Of a stretch of DNA of 64,000 nt, positions 49,029-57,178 are shown one piece after another; the stretch's first letter is position 1, and each line of letters starts with the position of its first letter. Location of the stretch: positions 235,453 to 299,452 of the forward strand of contig NZ_BDBU01000024.1 in assembly GCF_001613145.1 (NCBI RefSeq), read 5' to 3'. The position numbers were made by a program, and so were the translations under genes. Source of the DNA: Nocardia jejuensis NBRC 103114. Its GTDB lineage: Bacteria; Actinomycetota; Actinomycetes; Mycobacteriales; Mycobacteriaceae. The notes under the pieces were generated by a model, which worked only from the letters and a program-made list of their open reading frames with translations, was not told the DNA's origin and searched no databases.

Positions 49029-49049
49029 TGTGGATGACCTTGTGGACAA
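49029..49049. promoter_or_regulatory. Two DnaA-box-like sites upstream of PH-domain gene
   Basis: TGTGGATGA (49029-49037) and TGTGGACAA (49041-49049) are reverse complements of TCATCCACA and TTGTCCACA. The second is an exact match to the high-GC actinobacterial DnaA box. They are 12 bases apart, about one helical turn. Confidence 0.6.
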
Positions 49050-49070
49050 CTCGAGGAGGGATTGGGGATC

Positions 49071-49514
49071 GTGACGGATCTCGACCCCGCCGCCCCACTC
49101 TCCTGGTCCACACCCCCCGCCGCCCTGGCCGCCTGCGCGGCCGGCGGAGTCGCGCTGGTCATCGGTGCGATCCTGACCGATGACGGCCCCGGCAAACTGC
49201 TGATCGGCCTTGGCGCGGCGGGTCTGCTCGTCCTGGCCGGCATGGGTCTGCGGCAGCGCCCGCGACTCGCCGTTGAACCGGGCAATCCCGCGCATGTCGT
49301 GGTGCACGGCTTCACCGGACCGCAGCGCTACAGCGCACAGCAGGTGCTGCGGGTCCGCGTGGTGAACTACCGGCGGCTCGGCCGCCGGATGCCCATGCTC
49401 GAACTCGACGTGAACCACGACGGCGACGAGAAGCTGTTGATCTTCGGCCGCTGGGATCTCGGCACCCACCCCGAGGACGTCCTCGAGGTGATCGAGTCGC
49501 ATCTGCGGCGCTAG
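49071..49514 (+). CDS. PH-domain-containing membrane protein
   Basis: The 147-residue protein has two membrane helices (about residues 18-37 and 46-60). A small bacterial PH-like domain follows (about 64-147, RLAVEPGNPAHVVVHGFTGPQRYSAQQVLRVRVV, ending VIESHLRR). GTG 49071 is preceded by GAGGAGGG. It corresponds in position to the PH-domain gene between crgA and ppiA in Mycobacterium. The role is unknown but the conserved neighbourhood suggests cell-envelope or division functions. DnaA-box-like sequences lie in its leader. Confidence 0.85.
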   Translation: MTDLDPAAPLSWSTPPAALAACAAGGVALVIGAILTDDGPGKLLIGLGAAGLLVLAGMGLRQRPRLAVEPGNPAHVVVHGFTGPQRYSAQQVLRVRVVNYRRLGRRMPMLELDVNHDGDEKLLIFGRWDLGTHPEDVLEVIESHLRR

Positions 49515-49520
49515 CCCGTG

Positions 49521-49538
49521 GGCCGGGTGATCCCGGCC
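49521..49538. terminator. Hairpin between PH-domain and rhomboid genes
   Basis: GGCCGGG-TGAT-CCCGGCC is a perfect 7-bp stem with a four-base loop between convergent genes. It can be extended by outer GCCCG/CGGGGGC pairing. Confidence 0.65.
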
Positions 49539-49548
49539 GCGCGGGGGC

Positions 49549-50424
49549 TCAGTAGCCGAGCGTCGGTGCGCCCAGCACCGTGACCAGCACCGCGGCCACG
49601 GCCACCACCGCCACGGACACCCATCCGATCGTCATCGCGGTCTTCGGCGTCTTCGCACCCAGCCAGCGCGGCAGGTACAGGATGCCGACGGCGGCGAGGG
49701 TTCCGGCCAGCAGGCCACCGAGGTGACCCCAGATCGAGATACTGCTGCGCAGCGAGAAACTCAGGATCAGGTTGATCGCCAGCACGACCATGATCTGCGT
49801 GAGGTTCTGCCGGGTCCGCAGCATGATCACCGCCACCGCGCCGAAGAGCCCGTAGATCGCGCCCGACGCACCCGCAGTGCCGGTCAGCGGATCGGACAGC
49901 ACCGTCACCGCGGCCGAACCGCCGAGCAGCGAGGCCGCGTAGACGGCCACGAACCGGGCCCGGCCCAGCGCGATCTCACAGTACGGGCCGAGCATGTACA
50001 GCGCGAACATGTTCACCAGCAGGTGTATCGGCCCGATGTGCAGGAAGCCCGAGCCGATCACCCGCACCCAATCGCCGTCACCGACGAGGGCGGGCACCAG
50101 CGTCCAGTCGCGGAAGAGCGCCGAACGCCGATTGTCGGACACGCTCTGTGCCTGATACGCGGTGATCGCGAACACGATCACGTTGATCGCGATCAGCGCG
50201 TACGTGACATACGGCTGCGACACCTGCGACACCGTGGTTCCGGCCGCATTGCGCACCGGGCGAACATCCTGGCGTCCCTGCTGGACACAGTCGACACAGT
50301 GCTGGCCGACAGCCGCCGGAGTGAGGCACTCCGCGCAGGCCGGCCGCCCGCACCGGGTGCACCCGAGACCGGTGGGCCGGTTCGGATGCCGAAAGCAGGT
50401 CGGTGCGGGCGGTTGTGGCTGCAT
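49549..50424 (-). CDS. Rhomboid-family intramembrane serine protease
   Basis: The 291-residue protein begins with a Cys-rich segment of B-box zinc-finger type (CFRHPNRPTGLGCTRCGRPACAECL, ending HCVDCV). Six or seven membrane helices follow. Catalytic residues are the Ser in GASGAIYGLFGA (about residue 183) and the His in WGHLGGLLAG (about 234). The conserved HLLVNMFALYMLG also matches. It cleaves membrane proteins inside the bilayer. It is in the same direction as ppiA with a 45-base gap, so the two may be co-transcribed. The substrate is unknown. Confidence 0.93.
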   Translation of the reverse strand: MQPQPPAPTCFRHPNRPTGLGCTRCGRPACAECLTPAAVGQHCVDCVQQGRQDVRPVRNAAGTTVSQVSQPYVTYALIAINVIVFAITAYQAQSVSDNRRSALFRDWTLVPALVGDGDWVRVIGSGFLHIGPIHLLVNMFALYMLGPYCEIALGRARFVAVYAASLLGGSAAVTVLSDPLTGTAGASGAIYGLFGAVAVIMLRTRQNLTQIMVVLAINLILSFSLRSSISIWGHLGGLLAGTLAAVGILYLPRWLGAKTPKTAMTIGWVSVAVVAVAAVLVTVLGAPTLGY

Positions 50425-50469
50425 GGCGAATTCTCTTCGGTCGGAGCCGGATTCGGGAGGGTGCCGAAA

Positions 50470-50997
50470 TCAGGAGAGCGTGATCGAGGAGATCACGACA
50501 TCGTCCTTCGGGCGGTCGCTGCGGTCGGTGGACACGGCGCCGAGGGCGTCGACCACCTTGCGGGAATCGGGATCGAGCACCTCACCGAAGATGGTGTGCT
50601 TGCGATTGAGGTGCGGCGTCGGGCCGAGGGTGATGAAGAACTGCGAGCCGTTGGTCCCGGGCCCGGCGTTCGCCATCGCGAGCAGGTAGCCGCGATCGAA
50701 GCGCAGGTCCGGGTGGAACTCGTCCTTGAACTCGTAGCCCGGGCCGCCGCGACCGGTGCCGGTCGGGTCGCCGCCCTGGATCATGAAGCCTTCGATGATG
50801 CGGTGGAAGATCGCACCGTCGTAGAAGGGGCCCTCGGTGGCGCCGGAGGCGTTCTTGGTCTTGTACGGGGCGGTGCCGTCGGCCAGCCCCACGAAGTTGC
50901 GGACCGTTGCCGGTGCGTGGTTGCCGAACAGCGAGATCTTGATGTCGCCGAGGTTGGTGTGCAGCGTCGCTACCGCGGTCTGATTCGGTGAGGTCAC
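50470..50997 (-). CDS. ppiA: Peptidyl-prolyl cis-trans isomerase, cyclophilin type
   Basis: The 175-residue protein is the single-domain cyclophilin: LHTNLGDIKISLFGNHAPATVRNFVGLA, FYDGAIFHRIIEGFMIQGGDPTGTGRGGPGY, LAMANAGPGTNGSQFFITLG and LNRKHTIFGEV. It accelerates folding at proline bonds in the cytosol. GTG 50997 has a -10 element seven bases upstream, consistent with a leaderless start, and family similarity begins there. A longer open frame upstream does not look coding. The place near gyrA and crgA is conserved in Mycobacterium. Confidence 0.96.
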   Translation of the reverse strand: MTSPNQTAVATLHTNLGDIKISLFGNHAPATVRNFVGLADGTAPYKTKNASGATEGPFYDGAIFHRIIEGFMIQGGDPTGTGRGGPGYEFKDEFHPDLRFDRGYLLAMANAGPGTNGSQFFITLGPTPHLNRKHTIFGEVLDPDSRKVVDALGAVSTDRSDRPKDDVVISSITLS

Positions 50998-51004
50998 GTC
51001 CGCA

Positions 51005-51010
51005 ATGTTA
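51005..51010 (-). promoter_or_regulatory. -10 element of leaderless ppiA
   Basis: On the minus strand TAACAT lies exactly seven bases before the GTG start of ppiA. No ribosome binding site precedes the start. Confidence 0.6.
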
Positions 51011-51120
51011 ATGGCCGGGCAAAGGGTTCTCCGCGACGGCCGGGCGCCGCGAGCGTCGCGAGGCGCACGGTCGATCTCGGGGCGTCTCCGGTGAACGCTG
51101 GAGTGTGATTCTCTGAATTC

Positions 51121-51138
51121 GTGCCCGGAATCGGGCAC
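51121..51138. promoter_or_regulatory. Short palindrome upstream of the small gene before glmS
   Basis: GTGCCCG-GAAT-CGGGCAC is a perfect 7-4-7 inverted repeat flanked by GAATTC and AAATGTTG. It lies 42 bases before a GTG start and could be an operator. Confidence 0.4.
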
Positions 51139-51180
51139 AAATGTTGGCATTACCGACTCCGGCATGGCAGGTTCGGACGA

Positions 51181-51450
51181 GTGAATGACGGGGTCCCGGT
51201 CGATCTGGTGCACCATGTCGCCGCCTCCACGGGCCTGCCGCCCGCGGTCGCGGCGCGGGTCGTCGCCGATGTGGTCGGGTATTTCGACGAGAACGCCGAG
51301 CAGTTCGTGCGCCGCAGACACGCGGAACTGCAGCGGCGTCAGGTGCGCAATGCCGAGATCTGGCAGCGCATCGCGCAGGAACTGGCCCAGCGCCGGTTCG
51401 CGGCGCCCGTGTTCACCGAGCGGCAGATGCGTCGCATCGTCTACGGATGA
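51181..51450 (+). CDS. Small helical protein upstream of glmS, unrecognised
   Basis: The 89-residue protein begins at GTG 51181. It is mostly helical and charged, with a compact start (VHHVAASTGLPPAVAARVVADVVGYFDE) that could be a helix-turn-helix-like fold. A basic second half follows (RRRHAELQRRQVRNAEIWQRIAQELAQRRF). There is no signal peptide or membrane helix. I do not recognise a family. It ends 87 bases before glmS and may share its transcript. The initiation codon is GGACGA-preceded but with short spacing, so the start is not firm. Confidence 0.55.
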   Translation: MNDGVPVDLVHHVAASTGLPPAVAARVVADVVGYFDENAEQFVRRRHAELQRRQVRNAEIWQRIAQELAQRRFAAPVFTERQMRRIVYG

Positions 51451-51454
51451 GCGG

Positions 51455-51484
51455 CACCATCTACAGCGACACCATCTACAACAG
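51455..51484 (+). repeat. Two-copy 15-bp tandem repeat in glmS leader
   Basis: CACCATCTACAGCGA is followed directly by CACCATCTACAACAG, then a degenerate third start (CACCGCATCC). It lies in the 86-base spacer before glmS. Confidence 0.7.
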
Positions 51485-51536
51485 CACCGCATCCAGGAAA
51501 GCGGCATCGTCTAGTGATCGAGGAGATCGGCGCGCA

Positions 51537-53375
51537 ATGTGTGGAATCGTCGGATACATCGGGCACCGCGAGTCGGTACCGGTCCTGCTCGAGGGACTGC
51601 ATCGGCTGGAGTACCGAGGCTACGACTCCGCCGGACTGGCCGTCCCGCACCGGGGCAAGCTGCGCATCACCAAGACCCAGGGCCGCGTCCAGGACCTGCG
51701 CAACCGGGTCGACGCCGAGGGCGGCAAGCTGCGCGGCACCGTGGGCATCGCGCACACCCGCTGGGCCACGCACGGCGAACCCAGTGACGCCAACGCGCAC
51801 CCGCACACCGACGGCTCGGGCCGAATCGCCGTGGTGCACAACGGCATCGTGGAGAACGCCGAGGAACTGCGCGCCGAATTGACCGCTGCCGGAGTCGAAT
51901 TCGTTTCCGACACCGACACCGAGGCCATCGCGCATCTGATCGCCGCAAACCTCGCGGACACCGAATCGCTCGAGGACGCCGTGCGCGGCGCGCTGCACCG
52001 GGTCGAGGGCACCTACGGCCTGCTGGTCCTCGATTCGCGCCGCCCCGACGAACTGGTGGTGGCGCGCAACGGCAGTCCGATCGTGCTCGGCGTCGGTGAC
52101 GGCGAGATGTTCGTGGCCTCGGACGTCGCCGCCCTGGTGCACCACACCCAGCGCGTGGTCTTCCTGGACGACGGCGAGCTGGCCACCGTCCGCTCCGGCG
52201 AATTCCGTACCAGCACACTGGGACTCGAGGCGCTGCGCACCGAGAAGACGCCCACCACCATCGCCATGGCCGCAGAGGACTACGCGCTCGGCGGGCATCC
52301 GGACTTCATGCGCAAGGAAATGGCCGAACAGCCCGACGCCGTGCGGCGCGCCCTGCGCGGCCGCCTCGACGAGCGCTTCGCCACCGCCATCCTGGGCGGA
52401 CTGAACATGGACGCGCGGGAACTGCGCGGCATCACCAAGGTCGTGTTCCTCGGCTGCGGTTCGGCCTACTACGCCGGCCAGCTCGGCGCCCAGCTGGTCG
52501 AGGAGCTGGCCCGGATTCCGGCCACCGCCGAACCCGCCTCGGAGTTCCGCTACCGCAATCCGGTGGTCGATTCGGACGCGCTGTACATCGCGATCAGCCA
52601 ATCCGGCGAGACCATCGACACTCTCGCGGCGGTGCAGGAGTTGCAGCGCAAGGGCGGCCGGGTGATCGGCGCGGTGAACGTGGTCGGCAGCGCCATCGCC
52701 CGCGAGTGCGGCGCGGGAGTGTTCCTGCACGCCGGTCCCGAGGTCTCGGTGGCCTCCACCAAGGCGCTCACCAATATGACCGTGTCCTTCGCCATGCTGG
52801 CCCTGCTGCTCGGCCGGGTCCGCGACCTGTCCGCCGCCGCCGGTGAACGGGTGGTGACCGGTCTGCGCGCGCTGCCGGACGCGATCGATTCGGTGCTCGA
52901 GGCCGAAGCCGCCATCGCCGACGTCGCGGCCCGCTATGCCAAGGCCCGCAGCATGTTCTTCATCGGCCGCGTGCGCGCCTGGCCGGTGGCGCGCGAGGGC
53001 GCGCAGAAGCTCAAGGAGATCTCCTACATCCACGCCGAGGCGTACCAGGGCTCCGAACTCAAGCACGGCCCGCTGGCCCTGATCGACCCGGACATGCCGA
53101 GCGTGGTGCTGGTCCCCGCCGACGAACTGGTCGCCAAGAACCTCACCACCATCGAGCAGATCAAGGCCCGGGGCGGCCCGGTCATCGTGGTCACCAACGC
53201 CGATATCCCGGACACCGTCGCGGACGCCGTCATCCGGGTGCCGTCGGTGGGTCCGGAGCTCGACCCGATCATTCTGACCATCCCGCTGCAGCTGCTGGCC
53301 TATCACACGGCCATCGCCCTGGGGCGTGACGTGGACAAGCCGCGCAACCTCGCCAAGAGCGTCACCGTCGAATAA
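51537..53375 (+). CDS. glmS: Glutamine--fructose-6-phosphate aminotransferase (isomerizing)
   Basis: The 612-residue protein starts with MCGIVGYIGHRE, so Cys2 becomes the N-terminal nucleophile of the glutaminase domain (about 1-235). Two SIS isomerase domains follow (about 290-430 and 460-600), with GCGSAYYAG, SQSGETIDTLAA and the ending RNLAKSVTVE. It makes glucosamine-6-phosphate from fructose-6-phosphate and glutamine, the first step toward UDP-GlcNAc for peptidoglycan. GAGGAG lies upstream of ATG 51537. No glmS ribozyme is visible in the leader. In M. tuberculosis the gene is not in this position, so this may be a lineage-specific location or a paralogue. Confidence 0.95.
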   Translation: MCGIVGYIGHRESVPVLLEGLHRLEYRGYDSAGLAVPHRGKLRITKTQGRVQDLRNRVDAEGGKLRGTVGIAHTRWATHGEPSDANAHPHTDGSGRIAVVHNGIVENAEELRAELTAAGVEFVSDTDTEAIAHLIAANLADTESLEDAVRGALHRVEGTYGLLVLDSRRPDELVVARNGSPIVLGVGDGEMFVASDVAALVHHTQRVVFLDDGELATVRSGEFRTSTLGLEALRTEKTPTTIAMAAEDYALGGHPDFMRKEMAEQPDAVRRALRGRLDERFATAILGGLNMDARELRGITKVVFLGCGSAYYAGQLGAQLVEELARIPATAEPASEFRYRNPVVDSDALYIAISQSGETIDTLAAVQELQRKGGRVIGAVNVVGSAIARECGAGVFLHAGPEVSVASTKALTNMTVSFAMLALLLGRVRDLSAAAGERVVTGLRALPDAIDSVLEAEAAIADVAARYAKARSMFFIGRVRAWPVAREGAQKLKEISYIHAEAYQGSELKHGPLALIDPDMPSVVLVPADELVAKNLTTIEQIKARGGPVIVVTNADIPDTVADAVIRVPSVGPELDPIILTIPLQLLAYHTAIALGRDVDKPRNLAKSVTVE

Positions 53376-53419
53376 CGACGGATGCCACCCCGCCGCGGAA
53401 CAGCGGTACTGTGGATCGC

Positions 53420-53602
53420 ATGGAGCTGGGGCGTTTTCGAGGTCGAATCATCCTGGCGGCAGTGCTCGCGGTCGCGGGCGGTGCCGTCGCGTTCTTCGTG
53501 AACCGGCGTCCCCAGCCGCCGGCTCCGGCCGCGGAACCGCCGCGCCTGGGTTATTCGCGCAACGGTTCCGCGCCGTCCTCGGACATGTCAGCGGCGCACT
53601 AG
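53420..53602 (+). CDS. Small single-pass membrane protein after glmS, unrecognised
   Basis: The 60-residue protein has one membrane helix (about residues 10-28, IILAAVLAVAGGAVAFFV) and a short Pro/Ala-rich tail (RRPQPPAPAAEPPRLGYSRNG). It starts at ATG 53420; GTG 53411 is an alternative. Its last four bases overlap the convergent ABC permease gene. No family is recognised. It is 44 bases from glmS and probably co-transcribed with it. Confidence 0.6.
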   Translation: MELGRFRGRIILAAVLAVAGGAVAFFVNRRPQPPAPAAEPPRLGYSRNGSAPSSDMSAAH

Positions 53603-54441
53603 CGACTGACGGACCTCTTGTACTGGCGCAGCGCCAGTGGCACGAAGATCGCCAGGATCACCACGATCCACAGGAACGTCGTCGCCACCGGATGCCGCAT
53701 CGGCCACACATCGGTGCTCGGCCCCATCGGGCTGACATTGCCGAACAGATCGCGCGCCGCCTGAGTCACCGCGGACACCGGACTCCAGTCCGCGATCACC
53801 CGTAGCACCGTGGGCAGATTCTGCGTGGGCACGAACGTGTTCGCGATGAAGGTCAGCGGGAAGATCACCATGAAGCTGGCGTTGTTGTAGACCTCCGGCG
53901 CGCGCACCAGCAGGCCCACCACGGCCATGATCCACGAGATCGCGTACGCGAAGAGCAGCAGCAGCACGTAGGCCAGTACCGCGTCCAGGAACGAGCCGCG
54001 GATCCGCCAGCCCACCACCAGACCGGTCAGCGACATGACGACCAGGCTCACCACATTGATGACGACATCCGCCAGGGTGCGGCCGATCAGGACCGCGGAC
54101 GGCGCCATGGGCAGCGACCGGAACCTGTCGATGATGCCCTTCTGCATGTCCTCGGCCAGGCTCAAACCGGTGAAAGTCGCTCCGAACACCACGGTTTGGG
54201 CGAAGATGCCCGCGATCAGGAACTCGCGATAGGACGTGCCGTCGAGCTGGATCGCCGAACCGAAGACGTAGGCGAACAGCAGCACGAACATGATCGGCGA
54301 GATGGTCGAGAAGATCAGCACGTCCGGAACGCGCCGGATCTTGATGACATTGCGCTTGGTGATGGTGACGCTGTCGGTGACGACCATCGCCAAACGCTGT
54401 GCGAGCGAAGGACGTTCGATGGTGGCGAGAGTGGAGCTCAT
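53599..54441 (-). CDS. ABC-2 type transporter permease (DrrB-like)
   Basis: The 280-residue protein has six membrane helices and the ABC-2 family pattern: DSVTITKRNVIKIRRVPDVLIFSTISPIMFVLLFAYVFG, DMQKGIIDRFRSLPMAPSAVLIGRTLADVV and the late FVPTQNLPTVLRVIADWSPVSAV. This is the daunorubicin-resistance DrrB type. It forms an exporter with the ATPase encoded 4 bp upstream (overlap ATGA). The substrate is probably a hydrophobic compound or lipid; the sequence does not tell. Confidence 0.92.
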   Translation of the reverse strand: MSSTLATIERPSLAQRLAMVVTDSVTITKRNVIKIRRVPDVLIFSTISPIMFVLLFAYVFGSAIQLDGTSYREFLIAGIFAQTVVFGATFTGLSLAEDMQKGIIDRFRSLPMAPSAVLIGRTLADVVINVVSLVVMSLTGLVVGWRIRGSFLDAVLAYVLLLLFAYAISWIMAVVGLLVRAPEVYNNASFMVIFPLTFIANTFVPTQNLPTVLRVIADWSPVSAVTQAARDLFGNVSPMGPSTDVWPMRHPVATTFLWIVVILAIFVPLALRQYKRSVSR

Positions 54442-55433
54442 CGGTCCGTACCTCCGGTCGTCTCCTGCGCGCCACGCGCGCCGTTGATCAATTCGTCGGC
54501 CTCGTGACCGGTGAGGGACAGGAACACGTCGTCCAGCGAGGGCCGCCGTAGACCGACATCCTGAATGCGCACTTCATGTTTGGTGAGTTGCCCGATCGCG
54601 TCCACCAGCGCCTGGGAGCCGTCCGCCACCGGCACGATGATGCGGCGCAGACCCGGTTCGAGCCGAATCTCGCCCTGCGCCAAGCCTTCCAGGGCCTGCT
54701 GCGCGACGGCGAGGCTGTCGACATGGTCCACGATCAGTTCGATCCGGTCACCGCCGATCATGGCCTTCAACTCGTCTGCGGTGCCCTCGGCGATGACCTT
54801 GCCGTGGTCGATGACGGCGATGGAATCGGCCAGCCTGTCGGCCTCCTCCATGTACTGGGTGGTGAGCAGCAGGGTGGTGCCGCCGGCAACCAGTTCCTCG
54901 ATTACGTCCCAGAGGTCTTGGCGCGCACGGGGATCCAGACCGGTGGTCGGTTCGTCCAGGAACAGCACCGGCGGATTGGCCACCAGCGCGCCCGCCAGGT
55001 CGAGCCGGCGGCGCATGCCGCCGGAGTATCCCTTGACCGGGCGATCGGCGGCGTCGGCGAGGCGGAAGCGGTCGAGCAGTTCCCGCGCGCGGTCCTTACT
55101 GCGCTGTGTCCCCATGTGATACAGGCGGCCCACCATCTCGAGATTCTCGAAACCGGTGAGGTATTCGTCCACGGCCGCGTACTGACCCGAGGTGCCGATG
55201 CGCGAGCGCAGCAGCTGCGGATCCTTCAGTACGTCCACGCCGGCGACGGTGGCGCGGCCCTCGTCGGGGATGAGCAGCGTGGTGAACACGCGCACGGTTG
55301 TGGTCTTGCCCGCACCATTGGGGCCGAGCAAGGCGGTGACCGTGCCTTCGGGCACGGATAAGTCGAGTCCGTCCAGTGCGACCAGGCGGCCGTACTTCTT
55401 GACCAGACCCTCCGCGATTATTGCGTCGGGCAT
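54438..55433 (-). CDS. ABC transporter ATPase, daunorubicin-resistance (DrrA) type
   Basis: The 331-residue protein has Walker A LLGPNGAGKTTT (about 36-47), the signature YSGGMRRRLDLAGAL (about 137) and Walker B FLDEPTTGLDPRARQ. The switch region is TTQYMEEADRLAD, followed by the C-terminal extension typical of DrrA (residues 230-331, HEVRIQDVGLRRPSLDDVFLSLTG). AGGAGA precedes ATG 55433; the frame is open farther upstream but has no support there. With the next gene it forms an efflux pump. The 6C-type RNA starts about 290 bases beyond its start. Confidence 0.93.
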   Translation of the reverse strand: MPDAIIAEGLVKKYGRLVALDGLDLSVPEGTVTALLGPNGAGKTTTVRVFTTLLIPDEGRATVAGVDVLKDPQLLRSRIGTSGQYAAVDEYLTGFENLEMVGRLYHMGTQRSKDRARELLDRFRLADAADRPVKGYSGGMRRRLDLAGALVANPPVLFLDEPTTGLDPRARQDLWDVIEELVAGGTTLLLTTQYMEEADRLADSIAVIDHGKVIAEGTADELKAMIGGDRIELIVDHVDSLAVAQQALEGLAQGEIRLEPGLRRIIVPVADGSQALVDAIGQLTKHEVRIQDVGLRRPSLDDVFLSLTGHEADELINGARGAQETTGGTDR

Positions 55434-55917
55434 GATTCTCCTGATGTCTCGTGGGTTCGCGGGTGCAGTGGCTCTGAACTGCACGGATGCTGCTGAACAA
55501 GACCGGACATAATGGGCCAGTATTGCTCGAGAACCGGTCCGAGTCATCCGATTTGTGAAGTGCCGGAGGGTTGCCGGGTTGTTGTCCCCCCGGCGTTGTC
55601 CGACGTCAGCACCATGCGCACGAACACATGTTCGCATCCGGGTACGACACTTTTTCCGCAAAAATTCTTCGAACGCGATGCCCCGATACCCACACGAATG
55701 TGCTTCGTCGCGTAGGATCGTTTTCAGTCGGCCCCTCCCCCCCGGGCCGACCTACGCGGGCCTCGGCTAACTCCCCCCCTTCGCCGAGGCCCGCCCCCAT
55801 GTCCGGAGCACGATCGCTTACGCGGCAACCGATTTCGCGCCGAACCGGCAACCCATCACACGACGCGCCTGCTCGCCTCGGGCAGCGGAGGTGGATCCAC
55901 CCGGCCCCGAGTACGAC
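55434..55917. other. Intergenic region holding the 6C RNA
   Basis: This 484-base spacer separates the ABC ATPase and cyclase genes, both on minus. It holds the drrA-like promoter region and the 6C RNA with its -10 (TAGGAT at 55713-55718). The 123 bases after the RNA contain nothing recognised. Confidence 0.5.
55725..55797 (+). ncRNA. 6C small RNA
   Basis: Two hairpins stand in tandem. Hairpin 1 has an 8-bp perfect stem (GTCGGCCC 55727-55734, GGGCCGAC 55744-55751) and the loop CTCCCCCCC. Hairpin 2 has a 12-bp perfect stem (GCGGGCCTCGGC 55756-55767, 55783-55794) and a 15-base loop with seven C. Two stems whose loops each hold six or more C define the actinobacterial 6C RNA (B11 in M. tuberculosis). 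TAGGAT at 55713-55718 fits a -10 six or seven bases before the RNA start. In Mycobacterium 6C RNA pairs through its C loops with G-rich sites in mRNAs. The ends are approximate. Confidence 0.85.
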
Positions 55918-56952
55918 TCACGATCGCGACGAGGACGAGCCGATCACATTGCGGCGCAGCACATGTCCGTGCAGCCGGTTGATACCGCGCACCCGCACCG
56001 TCGCCAGATTCCGCAGCGAGAATTCCGGATCCCCGGCGAGAGCCTGCGCCGCACCGTCGTCGATCAGCACGGTGTCCGGGCGCGCCACACCGGTGAGCCG
56101 AGCAGCCACGTTCACCACCGACCCGTACAGGTCGCCGAACCGCTGCAGCACCTCCCCGTAGGCCAGGCCCACCCGCAGTTCCTGGGTGACACCGTGCGAC
56201 GCGGTCGCGGCCTCCTGCACGGCGAGCGCGATCCGCGCCCCCTCCTTCGCGGTGTGCGCCGCGAACATGACCTCGTCGCCCACGTTCTTGATCACCCAGC
56301 CGCCGTTGGCGACGATGGCGTTGCTGGTGGCCGTCTCGAACGCCTCCAGCAGCGAGGACAATTCCTCGACCTCGAGGTGGCGGGTCAGGCGCGTGTAACC
56401 GACCATGTCCGCGAACCCGATCGCCATCATCCGCATGGTGTCCCCCGCGACCGCGCCCTCGGACAGCGATCGCGCCAGCGCGGCGTTCAGGTGCCGCCGC
56501 CACGCGTACGACATGAGCGCCTCGAGCTCGGCGACCACCTCCTCGGTGGCCGCGCGGGCCACGGCCTCCGGATCGGCCGCGGGATCCGCGGTGGTGATGT
56601 CGGCGATCCGCGCCAGGATCTCCTCGGTGACCAGATCCACCTGCCACTCGGCCAACCGCGCCATGGACCGCCCGAGCGTGCGGGCGGCCGTCGACTGCGT
56701 GTGCATATCCGCGGAGGCGAGCACGTTCAACCGCGCGAAGGTCTTGGCGGCCGCGATATCCGCGTCGGTGTACTCCACCGCGTCGTCGTCCGGGTCCGCC
56801 GGAAAACCCAGCGACACCCACAGCCTCCGGGTCAGCGCCGAGGGCACCTCGGTCAACTGCGAGACTTCCCGGCGGTTGTACTTGCGCGGCCCGTCCAGCA
56901 GGTACGGCTCCACCACGGACTGCACCAGTTCGGAGATCTCAGGGGACGCCAT
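55918..56952 (-). CDS. Adenylate/guanylate cyclase, class III, with N-terminal regulatory domain
   Basis: The 344-residue protein has an N-terminal helical domain (about 1-160, YNRREVSQLTEVPSALTRRLWVSLGF, similar to MerR-like sensory starts). The class III catalytic domain (about 170-325) has metal aspartates in IGFADMVGYTRLTR and NVGDEVMFAA, the Lys in VIKNVGDE and the transition-state segment YGSVVNVAARLTG (Asn and Arg). All key residues are present, so activity is likely. The pattern resembles Rv2212 of M. tuberculosis, an adenylate cyclase. Nucleotide choice and trigger are not evident. It is monocistronic on minus. Confidence 0.9.
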   Translation of the reverse strand: MASPEISELVQSVVEPYLLDGPRKYNRREVSQLTEVPSALTRRLWVSLGFPADPDDDAVEYTDADIAAAKTFARLNVLASADMHTQSTAARTLGRSMARLAEWQVDLVTEEILARIADITTADPAADPEAVARAATEEVVAELEALMSYAWRRHLNAALARSLSEGAVAGDTMRMMAIGFADMVGYTRLTRHLEVEELSSLLEAFETATSNAIVANGGWVIKNVGDEVMFAAHTAKEGARIALAVQEAATASHGVTQELRVGLAYGEVLQRFGDLYGSVVNVAARLTGVARPDTVLIDDGAAQALAGDPEFSLRNLATVRVRGINRLHGHVLRRNVIGSSSSRS

Positions 56953-57072
56953 ACCACGACTTTACGGCCAGATCCGACCGGAACCAGACTCGATGTCTCG
57001 TGTCACAAGCCACGGTGCGGAAAACGAAAAAACCGCCCCTGGGGGCGGTTTCGCACACATCGTGTGTTGTTG

Positions 57073-57145
57073 TGGAGCCTAGGGGAATCGAACCCCTAAC
57101 CCCTGCCTTGCAAAGGCAGTGCTCTGCCAATTGAGCTAAGGCCCC
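57073..57145 (-). tRNA. tRNA-Ala (anticodon TGC)
   Basis: The 73-base tRNA has acceptor GGGGCCT paired with AGGCTCC, including the G3:U70 pair that marks alanine. The anticodon is TGC in CTTTGCAAG, the T arm is AGGGGTTCGATTCCCCT and the discriminator is A. CCA is not encoded. Confidence 0.97.
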
Positions 57146-57178
57146 GAGCCGGGAAACATGACATCCCCCGAAAGTCGT

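Noticed and set aside
51451..51536. glmS ribozyme in the glmS leader
   Set aside because: The 86-base leader is too short and has none of the expected pairing; only a 15-bp repeat is present.
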